From assembly GCA_013288565.1 (NCBI GenBank), contig JABDBP010000014.1, positions 1 to 41,174 on the forward strand: DNA of 41,174 bases, read 5' to 3'. Both the position numbers and the translations under genes were made by a program. Shown here one piece after another: positions 1 to 6,486 of this stretch. Within the stretch, counting starts at the first letter, position 1. Each line of letters opens with the position of its first letter. A model generated the notes under the pieces. The model had not been told where the DNA came from. It did no database searches and saw only the letters and a program-made list of their open reading frames with translations. This DNA is from Alphaproteobacteria bacterium (GTDB lineage: Bacteria; Pseudomonadota; Alphaproteobacteria; Rickettsiales; JABDBP01).

Positions 1-406
1 GCGTTAATTCCCGCGGCTTGGCTTTTCGCTCTTTGGGTTTAGCCGCAACTTGGGTAAACCGAATTCCGGAAACCGCACTATAGCCAAAATATACCGCGAT
101 TTTTTCCGTCAGCAGCGGCTCCATATAGGGCAGATCGGCGGCGAAACCCTCCTCGACTTCCAGGTGCAATAGCGCGCCGCCTTTTTTCCCCCGCAGTTGC
201 GTGACTTTCACCGGCCGGGCGCGAGCCGCAACTTTATCTCCCGCTATCAAATGCCAATCGCTTTTTATGCGCGAAAGAAACCCGGAATCGGCACCAGACA
301 TTGGTTTCAGCAGCCCGGAAAGCACGCCGGAAAGATTCCGCGCACCAAAAGTTCTGGATTTTTCAGGCCTAGGGCTTTTAGGCGAATTCGAGTTGCTGCT
401 GCTCAT
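1..406 (-). CDS. dciA: DUF721/DciA-family protein, 3' end outside window
   Basis: DUF721 proteins include DciA, the ancestral loader or activator of the replicative helicase DnaB. I translated the reverse complement by hand: 135 codons are visible without a stop before the window edge. A low-complexity Ser/Asn/Pro start is followed by FGARNLSGVLSGLLKP, a DW..IAGDKVAARARPVKV segment and LLHLEVEEGFAADLPYMEP with IAVYFGYSAVSGIRF, the usual DUF721 pattern of an amphipathic helix and a KH-like core. The tail turns Lys-rich. The ATG at 406 has AAGGA about six bases upstream and overlaps the 3' end of rnhB by 29 bp in another frame, so the two are probably co-translated. The family call rests on motif resemblance; the C-terminus is not seen. 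Confidence 0.72.
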   Translation of the reverse strand, partial: MSSSNSNSPKSPRPEKSRTFGARNLSGVLSGLLKPMSGADSGFLSRIKSDWHLIAGDKVAARARPVKVTQLRGKKGGALLHLEVEEGFAADLPYMEPLLTEKIAVYFGYSAVSGIRFTQVAAKPKERKAKPRELT

Positions 407-1028
407 ATATTTCCTTGATTGGGGCAAACCCCCGGCGATGATGGATGGTGATCCCGTGAATTTTCACTGCCGAGCGATGCTCCGCCGTTGGATAACCTTT
501 GTTTTTTAGCCAGCCATATACGGGAAATTCGCCGTGCAGCGCAGCCATAATCCGGTCGCGGGTGACTTTGGCGATGATGGAAGCGGCAGCGATTGAAAGG
601 CTTAAGGCATCGCCACCGACGATGGCGGTAGCCGGGCAGGGGAATTTTGGCGGCAGATGGCCGTCCATCAGTACATGATTTGGCACCGTCCCCAGATTTT
701 CCACCGCGCGCAACATGGCTTTGCGGGTGGCGTGGAATATGTTCATAGCGTCGATTTCCTCGACAGTGGCGATACCGACGCCGATATTGAGCACGGTTTC
801 TGTTATTTCGGCAAATAGCTTTTCACGCACCGGGGCCGTCAGTTTTTTGGAATCGTTGATCCCTTGGGGAATATTTTTGCAGTTCAATATCACCGCGCCG
901 GCAACGACCGGCCCAGCCAATGGCGCAACCCCGGCCTCATCCACCCCAGCTATTAGGCCAGAAAATTTTTCCTCGAATTGCAAATTGGGGAATTTAAAAT
1001 TTGCGGTTGGGGGCATGGTAAAACCCAT
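378..1028 (-). CDS. rnhB: Ribonuclease HII
   Basis: RNase HII nicks 5' of ribonucleotides embedded in DNA, starting ribonucleotide excision repair. At 216 aa it has the usual length. Motifs in order: GVDEAG (first Asp/Glu pair), INDSKKLT, LMDG, GGDALSLSIAAASIIAKVTR and YPTAEHRSAVKIHG, ending in RRGFAPI; the four acidic catalytic positions are present. Oddity: the family's GRG motif right after DEA, which contacts the 2'-OH of the ribonucleotide, reads GVA here (DEAGVAPLAGP); I checked this on the nucleotides. The start is uncertain: ATG at 1028 or at 1016, neither with a strong ribosome binding site. It lies upstream of and overlaps dciA. Confidence 0.93.
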   Translation of the reverse strand: MGFTMPPTANFKFPNLQFEEKFSGLIAGVDEAGVAPLAGPVVAGAVILNCKNIPQGINDSKKLTAPVREKLFAEITETVLNIGVGIATVEEIDAMNIFHATRKAMLRAVENLGTVPNHVLMDGHLPPKFPCPATAIVGGDALSLSIAAASIIAKVTRDRIMAALHGEFPVYGWLKNKGYPTAEHRSAVKIHGITIHHRRGFAPIKEIYEQQQLEFA

Positions 1029-1090
1029 ACCCGGGTTTGATTGGACTAGCTATAGGAAAATATCGAAAATTAGTGGAGTTTATTGAATTT

Positions 1091-1126
1091 AAAAAGAAAA
1101 ACCCCGCTGCTTTCGCGGGCGGGGTT
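1091..1126 (-). terminator. Rho-independent terminator of the 1135-1869 gene
   Basis: An 8-bp stem (AACCCCGC at 1100-1107 with GCGGGGTT at 1119-1126) is followed on the minus strand by TTTTCTTTTT. It lies just past the stop of the membrane-protein gene and separates it from rnhB. Confidence 0.85.
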
Positions 1127-1134
1127 CTTCGTTT

Positions 1135-1869
1135 TCAGGCCATTGCCATTGCTGGCTTGGCCTTCTTTTCTTTTTTTAGTCGCGTTGCCTTGATAAAAGA
1201 ATACAAGGCGACTGAGACTAACGCGACATTCAGCGTCAGTCCGGCTTCGTTATACTGTCCGAGGTAGGACAGCGTAAGAAGCCCGCAACTAAGGCAGTGG
1301 ATGGCGATGTATAACGGGGTATCGCCCCGCAACACACCGGTCTCCAGGAGGTTTACCTCGATGAAGAGGTTCACCCCGCCGATGATGCCAATCACCGGCC
1401 ACCACCAACCCGAAAACTGACTGCTGGCATCGATCGGCCAGACGGAAACGGCCAGAAGGCCGATCCCGTAGCAGATGACAAGGACTAGCAGCCCTCGCAT
1501 CCACTTTCGCCAATCGCGGCTCATCGGCTCATGGCGACGCCAGTTGCCTATGACCGACCATGCCATTTGCATGGTCAATCCCGATTCCAGGAAAACGTTG
1601 CCGGAGTTGTTTTCTCCGAGCAAGTTGACCAGGAACGCCGACGTGCCCGCCAGATACAGCCCGATCCGCCATCTGTTCATGTTGGGGACGATTCCCTGCA
1701 ACATGACCCCGATGGCGACATAAAGCCCGAGCCGCGCCACCTCACGCGTCATCGCGTAGATGGCTGCCGGAATCGTGCTCCCGACCATCCTTTGCAGAAA
1801 CGGCCAGAAAACCAGCAGAACCACCGTCAGGATGACGGCGAATACCGCGACCCCAACTGACTTCTTCAT
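1135..1869 (-). CDS. Polytopic membrane protein of unknown function
   Basis: The 244-aa product has about seven hydrophobic segments: a signal-anchor-like N-terminus, then helices near residues 45-60, 70-85, 128-150, 158-178, 190-207 and 215-230. It ends in a basic tail (KATRLKKEKKAKPAMAMA). I do not recognise a family; a Trp-rich GWWWPVIGIIGG segment is notable. The start has a good ribosome binding site (AAAGGGG seven bases upstream). The leader can fold a small ACACC/GGTGT hairpin that leaves this site in its loop. It is monocistronic: a terminator follows and a 277-bp non-coding gap precedes. That gap (1870-2146) holds a second small hairpin, GTTCC/GGAAC near 1954-1968, and otherwise nothing I can name. 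Confidence 0.75.
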   Translation of the reverse strand: MKKSVGVAVFAVILTVVLLVFWPFLQRMVGSTIPAAIYAMTREVARLGLYVAIGVMLQGIVPNMNRWRIGLYLAGTSAFLVNLLGENNSGNVFLESGLTMQMAWSVIGNWRRHEPMSRDWRKWMRGLLVLVICYGIGLLAVSVWPIDASSQFSGWWWPVIGIIGGVNLFIEVNLLETGVLRGDTPLYIAIHCLSCGLLTLSYLGQYNEAGLTLNVALVSVALYSFIKATRLKKEKKAKPAMAMA

Positions 1870-2095
1870 TACACACCCCTTTCAGGTGTTTAGCCCGCAT
1901 CCTTGCTGGATTTAGGCTGACTTGGGACAGAGAAGAATCCATCCGTAGCTATCGGTTCCCCGCAGGAACGAAAATACCTATGGAAACAAACAACAGGCGA
2001 GCTTTTAGTATACCATGAAAATGCCGGGGAAATATTAAGCTTTTGTTAAATCTTATGGCACACAGGACATAGTGCATAAATATTGTTAGGCAAAT

Positions 2096-2126
2096 AAAAA
2101 GGCGGTCTTTTTAGACCGCCCTTTTT
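2096..2126. terminator. Bidirectional terminator hairpin
   Basis: An 8-bp perfect stem, GGCGGTCT (2101-2108) with AGACCGCC (2113-2120), has a TTTT loop and is flanked by A5 on the left and T5 on the right. It should terminate transcripts in either direction; on the minus strand it follows the DUF378 gene. Confidence 0.88.
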
Positions 2127-2146
2127 GGTGGTTGCTTACTTAGCTG

Positions 2147-2356
2147 TTAAGACGCAACCATCAACGTATCCTTGTGAGTTATTGTATGGTACAGCATGTA
2201 ACCTGCAGAAACGCCTATTAAGATATGTACAAGTTTAGTAAGGATAGTAGTACCGAATAATGTTACTACCAGATCAAAATTAAACAGGCCGATCAGCCCC
2301 CAGTTAATGCCGCCAACAATCGTCAGAATTAGAAACAGCACATATAAGTTACGCAT
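2147..2356 (-). CDS. DUF378 family small membrane protein
   Basis: This 69-aa inner-membrane protein has two hydrophobic helices. The motif GGINWGLIGLFNFDLV followed by LFG and a second helix (LVHILIGVSAGYMLY) is the DUF378 signature; the family's function is unknown. The ribosome binding site is consensus (AAAGGAGG, five to six bases before ATG). Just upstream is an inverted repeat (2366-2372 with 2380-2386, seven base pairs) whose inner edge takes the first A residues of that site, so leader folding could affect translation. It is monocistronic, with its own terminator downstream. Confidence 0.88.
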   Translation of the reverse strand: MRNLYVLFLILTIVGGINWGLIGLFNFDLVVTLFGTTILTKLVHILIGVSAGYMLYHTITHKDTLMVAS

Positions 2357-2567
2357 ATTTCCTCCTTTAGAGTTATAACCTCTAAAACTAAGGCTACAAA
2401 GTGATTATACGTGATTATAAGATACCAGTCAACCTATTGAATTGAAAGCATTTTAAGCGGATTTTTAGGTTGCTTTGCAACATGCATAACCCATTGCTAT
2501 ATATGAAAACGCAATGCAGCAAAATCATGGTTTCTGCAACGCAACAAAATTTAATATATTACACACT

Positions 2568-4247
2568 ATGAGCGAAAATCTCATCATCGCCTGCGTCAAA
2601 TGGGGAAGAACTTTTCCTGCCGCCTGGGCCAATATTCTTTATGATATGGTCAGGCGCAATCTTCCGGAAACTCCATTCGATTTTTATTGCTTCACCGACA
2701 ACGCGGCGGACTTAAATCCCGATATTTCCGCGCGCGAATTACCCGGAAATCTCAACAACTGGTGGAACAAGCTTTATCTTTTTAAAGAGGGAATTTTCCC
2801 GCCCGGCCAGAGAATAATTTATTTCGATCTGGATACGCTGATCACCGGCGAGATAGACGATATAGTGAAATATAGCGGCGATTTTGCGTTGCTCGGGGAT
2901 TTTTACCGGCCGGGCGGATACGGCTCTGGCGTTATGATGTGGCCGGGCGGAACGAACCATCATATCTGGAGAGAATTTGAAAAAGCGGGCCGGCCTAATT
3001 TACAGGGCGGCGATCAGATATGGCTCGAAAAAACCCGGCCCGGCGCCGATCTGTTGCAGGATTTATTTCCCGGAAAATTCGCCAGCTTCAAGGTTAATTG
3101 CCGTCCGCTGCCGCCGGAAGGCACGAGCGTCGTTTGTTTCCACGGCGAGCCGAAGCAGGATAACGCGGACGAGCGCTGGGTTGCGGACTTATGGAAAATC
3201 GGCGGAACGTTCAATCCGGGTGCCAGAGCCCTTTCCGATGAACCGCACAGTTGCGACGGCGCGGATTTCCGGACGGATGCAAGGAGCGGAGCGAACAGCG
3301 GGGCTTGTCCCCCGGTGGAGCTTCGCGACGATGCAGACACCGGAAATCCGCCCGTCCCTCCGGGTTGCGCCGAATTTGCTGAATCACGGCGTCGAGACGC
3401 TTGCCCGGATGACGGCCGATCCGCGCTTCGCGCCTCTCCTAGTGATTCGACAAATGCGACAGCAACGCAATCTGCGCGGCTCATCGGAAAGGGCTCTAGA
3501 TATTTAAGCGCGCATGAGGAAAAAATTGCCAATATCCGGCATGCGATATCACTGCCGTATCCCTGGCTAGAGCAAAAACCCCCGCATGGAAAAACCGCCG
3601 CGATTATCGGCGGCGGTGCATCGTTGAATAAACATGTTGAAGAAATCCGGCAGCGCTGCACTGATGGTGATTCTTTATTCGCCGTAAACAATTCAGCCGG
3701 TTGGCTGGCGAAAAATAATATCGGGTTCGACAACCATATTTTATCCGCTGCGGATTTTGAACCAATAAATCTGGCCGGAATCACCCGTTATTGTGCTTCC
3801 ACCTGCCCCCCAGCAGTTTTTGAAAAAGCACATGGGAATATCATCATCTGGCACCCGGAAATTCCCGGCATCACAGAGTTGATAAGATTGGAATTGCAAA
3901 ATGACAAAAGACCCCAGGAATTCATCAGATCGAGTGCGGCGGGATTAATGGTCGTCCGGCTGGTTTACGCACTGGGATACCGCACGATTCATCTTTATGG
4001 GTTCGATAGCTGCTTGGATGAAAATGGCGCGCATCACGCCTATCCGCAGCCGCAAAATGACAATGACCGGAGGATCGAAACGGAAAGCGGCGGCAGGCAG
4101 TTTCAAGCGGCGCCATGGATGCTGGACCAGGCGCGCGAGTTTGTTTCGCTCACCCATGAAATGGCTGGAAATCGCTGCAAAATCAAGGTGCATGGCGAAG
4201 GGCTGATACCCTATATCGCCGGGTTGCTAAACCCAAGTTTACTATAA
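2568..4247 (+). CDS. GT8-like glycosyltransferase / DUF115 fusion with an in-frame palindromic insert
   Basis: The protein has two domains. Residues about 1-215 resemble a GT8-like nucleotide-sugar transferase: LIIACVKWG start, NNWWNKLYLF, and the DxD-type metal motif IIYFDLDT. Residues about 330-559 match DUF115/MptE-like proteins: AAIIGGGASL, FAVNNSAGWL, CPPAVFE, HLYGFDSC, HAYPQPQND and VHGEGLIPYIAGL. Between them, bases 3225-3497 are a 273-bp palindromic element read as 91 codons without a stop (residues about 220-310, Arg/Asp/Ala/Pro-rich). I chose ATG 2568 because the conserved sequence starts there; ATG 2514 adds 18 codons and neither has a clear ribosome binding site. DUF115 proteins are often found with surface-glycan or flagellin-modification genes; the sugar and target here are unknown. 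Confidence 0.82.
   Translation: MSENLIIACVKWGRTFPAAWANILYDMVRRNLPETPFDFYCFTDNAADLNPDISARELPGNLNNWWNKLYLFKEGIFPPGQRIIYFDLDTLITGEIDDIVKYSGDFALLGDFYRPGGYGSGVMMWPGGTNHHIWREFEKAGRPNLQGGDQIWLEKTRPGADLLQDLFPGKFASFKVNCRPLPPEGTSVVCFHGEPKQDNADERWVADLWKIGGTFNPGARALSDEPHSCDGADFRTDARSGANSGACPPVELRDDADTGNPPVPPGCAEFAESRRRDACPDDGRSALRASPSDSTNATATQSARLIGKGSRYLSAHEEKIANIRHAISLPYPWLEQKPPHGKTAAIIGGGASLNKHVEEIRQRCTDGDSLFAVNNSAGWLAKNNIGFDNHILSAADFEPINLAGITRYCASTCPPAVFEKAHGNIIIWHPEIPGITELIRLELQNDKRPQEFIRSSAAGLMVVRLVYALGYRTIHLYGFDSCLDENGAHHAYPQPQNDNDRRIETESGGRQFQAAPWMLDQAREFVSLTHEMAGNRCKIKVHGEGLIPYIAGLLNPSLL
3225..3497. repeat. Palindromic element, copy 1 (three-way-junction type), inside a CDS
   Basis: The outer arms are 3225-3241 and 3481-3497 (17 bp, perfect). 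They continue inward to about 3255/3466 with two mismatches and one bulge. Inside are two further stem-loops: B, 3255-3272 with 3340-3356, extending to a GGGG/CCCC tip near 3297-3311; and C, TTGC at 3365 with GCAA at 3462-3465, including GAATCAC/GTGATTC. Blocks shared with copy 2 (20634-20907) are TTGCGACGG, CCGTCCCTCCGGGTTG, GGC-GCGTCGA with GCTTGCCC, and CAACGCAATC. The arms are not shared. The length of 273 bp is a multiple of three and keeps the host frame open. Confidence 0.85.
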
Positions 4248-4272
4248 GTTACGTTATCTGTTTAATATCAGC

Positions 4273-4355
4273 ATAAATTATGTTAAACTCCTACGAAACA
4301 CTGCGATTGATAGCTCATTCCATTAAAAGTTAATTAGCATTTTTTGTAGAAATTT
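4273..4355 (+). promoter_or_regulatory. Promoter region of the first kinase, related to that of the second
   Basis: This 83-bp stretch can be aligned with 6401-6486 upstream of the second kinase. Shared blocks in the same order are ATAAATnATGTTAA, GATTGAnAGCT, TTAA-N3-TTAATT, AGCATTT and TGTAnAAA, ending a few bases before ATG. A -10-like TAGAAA at 4347-4352 lies so close to the start that the transcript would be leaderless or nearly so; no ribosome binding site is visible. Confidence 0.55.
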
Positions 4356-5765
4356 ATGCCCGAAAGCCCGGCACCCGATCCTTCTCCAGATCAACCAACT
4401 AAACAACAGTCTCCGAAGCGGGTTGCTCGGGAACCGGATCCGGTTCCACCTGCATTAGCGCCGTCACCCTCACGCGACCATAACACTTCTAGAAGAGTCC
4501 CGCGGCGAATAGGTGGAACAGACGGAAATAGATATAAAGTTGGCGAAGAATTAGGTAAAGGGGGTTTTGGCATAGTCTATAAGGGATTTGACCATGAATT
4601 AAAGCGTCCAGTAGCTATCAAGGCTGGTATGGACGTAGACCCAGAGGCTGTTAATAGATTTCAGAAAGAGGCTCGAATCGTTGCAAGACTCAAGCATGAC
4701 CATATTGTAGCAGTCCACGATTTGATACACGTTAACGGGGTACTCTGCATCGTGATGGATTTCATTGATGGAATGTCCCTTGAAAAGATGCGGAGTAAGG
4801 GTATTCGCATGTTGCCTGAGGATGCGGCAAAAATGATAATGTCGTTAGCGGACGCGCTACAACATATCCATCACCATGGATTGATCCATATGGATGTGAA
4901 ACCGGGAAATATCCTTGTGGACGGGAATGGCGAATCGCATCTGACGGACCTTGGCCTGACGTTGAAAAAAGCCAGGATTCACGGCGTCGATGGCCTTGTC
5001 GGCACACCTGCCTATATGAGTCCGGAGCAAACCCGTAATGATTCGCTGTTGGATGACCGCTCGGATATTTTCAGTCTTGGGATCGTCTTTTATGAATTGC
5101 TTTACGGCAAGCTGCCATTTGGGGGCAAGGATAAAAATGGCGTAGAGAAACCTTTGCCTATATTACTGGGGGAGATCAGAAGCGACACACCGGTTGCGTT
5201 TCCCGAGAGTGCGACAGTTCCGAAAGAATTAGAGCCCATCTTGCGCAAAATGTTGGCTAAAAACCCTGAGGATCGATATCAGACAGCAGGTGAGCTGTAT
5301 GTTGACCTGGAAAACTTTCTCGAACCTGCTAGGCACTACGATCTCGAATATAAGGATAATTTTGGTATATTCAGAAATTTGACTCTAGATGGCAAAGAAA
5401 CGAACATACTGGCACTGATTGAACCAGCCCATAAAAGCGCAAACCCTAACTCATTGGAAACACTTGATGAGTGTGTGTCAGCAGTACAAAAGGCGATGGT
5501 TAATCCGGAGTTTGGTAGAGAGGAATATACTAATACCCGAACGCGTTTAAATGATATCAATCATGCAGTAGAATCGGCGCTAGAGGATCCAACTCTTGGA
5601 ATGTCCAAGGAAGAATTTGATACCTTAGCAAGAGACAATCCGGACGTACGTCAGCAAATCGAAGGATCACTAGGGGAGTTATTAGCACAAACTGGACGCA
5701 CTACGGGGAAATGTATAAGTAAATTAACCACCTCTAGTAGGAAAAATGGTACCCGTAGGCGCTAA
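4356..5765 (+). CDS. Hanks-type Ser/Thr protein kinase with non-canonical HMD and DLG motifs
   Basis: This 469-aa protein has a Pro-rich, presumably disordered N-terminus (1-55) and a kinase domain at about 58-325. Visible are the glycine loop GKGGFGIVYKG (68-78), ATP-binding Lys89, Glu105, catalytic-loop HMDVKPGN (178-185) with Asp180 and Asn185, DLG (198-200) and GTPAYMSPE (217-224). Two deviations from PknB-type kinases are HRD to HMD (loss of the Arg that contacts activation-loop phosphate) and DFG to DLG. Catalytic Lys and Asp residues remain, so activity is possible without the usual activation-loop control. The C-terminal 140 aa match nothing I recognise, and there is no membrane segment. 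The gene starts without a visible ribosome binding site, and its 3' half is AT-richer than the housekeeping genes, which suggests transfer. Confidence 0.92.
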   Translation: MPESPAPDPSPDQPTKQQSPKRVAREPDPVPPALAPSPSRDHNTSRRVPRRIGGTDGNRYKVGEELGKGGFGIVYKGFDHELKRPVAIKAGMDVDPEAVNRFQKEARIVARLKHDHIVAVHDLIHVNGVLCIVMDFIDGMSLEKMRSKGIRMLPEDAAKMIMSLADALQHIHHHGLIHMDVKPGNILVDGNGESHLTDLGLTLKKARIHGVDGLVGTPAYMSPEQTRNDSLLDDRSDIFSLGIVFYELLYGKLPFGGKDKNGVEKPLPILLGEIRSDTPVAFPESATVPKELEPILRKMLAKNPEDRYQTAGELYVDLENFLEPARHYDLEYKDNFGIFRNLTLDGKETNILALIEPAHKSANPNSLETLDECVSAVQKAMVNPEFGREEYTNTRTRLNDINHAVESALEDPTLGMSKEEFDTLARDNPDVRQQIEGSLGELLAQTGRTTGKCISKLTTSSRKNGTRRR

Positions 5766-6030
5766 ACAATAAACTAGATAAAGAATGGGGTTGTATAGCC
5801 AAGTTTGCCATATTCACACCTACAAAATATTCCATCTTTTTCGCCTAATTAATTTTTCCTAGAATATTTAAAACACACCCTCTTTTTGGCACTAAATTTG
5901 AGCTAAATGGTGGGTATTTTTTATACCTGCCGCTTCAAATGGTTAACGGTATTTTCCCATAATTTAACCAAATATTAATAAGTTTTTAGATAAAGTTTAT
6001 CTAAGAATTTCAGCCATTTAGTGCATCTTG
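5766..6030. other. AT-rich intergenic stretch with a perfect dyad
   Basis: No gene is seen in this part of the 341-bp gap. A perfect 9-bp inverted repeat with a one-base centre (TTAGATAAA G TTTATCTAA, 5986-6004) lies 26 bp upstream of the CtrA box and looks like a dimeric-regulator operator. A GGTAT-T5-ATACC hairpin lies near 5911-5925. GGTTAA (5941) and TTAACC (5964) are further CtrA-like half-sites. Confidence 0.5.
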
Positions 6031-6062
6031 TTAACCATTTATTAACCTTTTTCAGGTATAAA
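6031..6062 (+). promoter_or_regulatory. CtrA box and -10 element of the small secreted peptide gene
   Basis: TTAA (6031-6034), seven bases, TTAACC (6042-6047) match the alphaproteobacterial CtrA consensus. A TATAAA -10 element follows at 6057-6062, so the first TTAA is 26 bases before the -10. The geometry is identical to that upstream of the response regulator at 13923. Confidence 0.75.
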
Positions 6063-6063
6063 T

Positions 6064-6104
6064 GAACCTCGTAGTTTTTTTACAACTACTAACTAATGAG
6101 GTTC
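6064..6104 (+). promoter_or_regulatory. Leader hairpin covering the ribosome binding site
   Basis: GAACCTC (6064-6070) can pair with GAGGTTC (6098-6104), which contains the ribosome binding site of the peptide gene (ATG 6107). A second stem, GTAGTT/AACTAC (6071-6076 with 6084-6089), stacks inside. Pairing would block translation, as in a thermometer or attenuator; no ligand is suggested. Confidence 0.6.
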
Positions 6105-6106
6105 AC

Positions 6107-6289
6107 ATGAAGAAAGTTACAAAAATATTGTCGGTTATATCTTGCATTACCGTAATAGCTTCTGCAGCGCTACCGGCGTTTGCGGGCGATCTGTCTAGTG
6201 CTAAAAAACCAGTGCTTCAAACTTCTGGTACGACATCTATGTCAAATAGCACTAAAACTAGTGGGACTCAAACTGTGGTTACAAGGTAA
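6107..6289 (+). CDS. Small secreted peptide (60 aa)
   Basis: The start at 6107 is chosen because GAGG precedes it and a clean Sec signal peptide begins there (MKKVTKILSVISCITVIASA, cleavage likely after PAFA). An upstream ATG at 6062 in the same frame lies at the -10 element. The mature part is about 34 aa, Ser/Thr/Lys-rich with no Cys. It sits alone between two Ser/Thr kinases, under a CtrA box, with a leader hairpin and a terminator of its own. I know no homologue. Its Ser/Thr content and place make it a conceivable partner or signal for the membrane-spanning kinase next door, but that is inference. Confidence 0.7.
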   Translation: MKKVTKILSVISCITVIASAALPAFAGDLSSAKKPVLQTSGTTSMSNSTKTSGTQTVVTR

Positions 6290-6318
6290 TAATTTTCATC
6301 CTGGAAAATACGACTTCG

Positions 6319-6362
6319 AAACAGGCATCTGGTTCCACTGTGGATTCGATGCCTGTTTTGGT
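6319..6362 (+). terminator. Terminator hairpin after the secreted peptide gene
   Basis: An 11-bp stem (AAACAGGCATC at 6319-6329 with GATGCCTGTTT at 6348-6358) has an inner TCCAC/GTGGA pairing and runs into TTTTGGTTT. Confidence 0.75.
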
Positions 6363-6400
6363 TTACCGGACTTTCTTTATGTTATATCTTTAATGTTGGT

Positions 6401-6486
6401 ATAAATGATGTTAACATCTTCGTTAACATATTATGATTGAGAGCTAGTTAAGGGTTAATTTAGCATTTGTATAAAAAATATCATTT
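6401..6486 (+). promoter_or_regulatory. Promoter region of the second kinase
   Basis: This stretch shares the ordered blocks listed for 4273-4355. A TATAAA at 6470-6475, with an upstream TG, ends eleven bases before ATG 6487, so a leaderless or very short leader is predicted. A 12-bp perfect palindrome, GATGTTAACATC (6407-6418), lies upstream, followed by GTTAAC with an eight-base rather than seven-base gap between TTAA half-sites. Confidence 0.55.

Noticed and set aside
1742-1942. 66-codon minus-strand ORF over the membrane-protein start
   Set aside because: Shadow of the real gene, which has a good ribosome binding site and hydrophobic helices.
2035-2049. TTAA-N7-TTAA, a possible fourth CtrA box
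   Set aside because: The second half-site lacks the following C in either direction and no -10 element is at the 26-27 base spacing seen at the other three sites.
6411-6427. TTAA pair upstream of the second kinase
   Set aside because: The gap is eight bases, not seven, and it lies too far from the -10; kept only as part of the promoter description.
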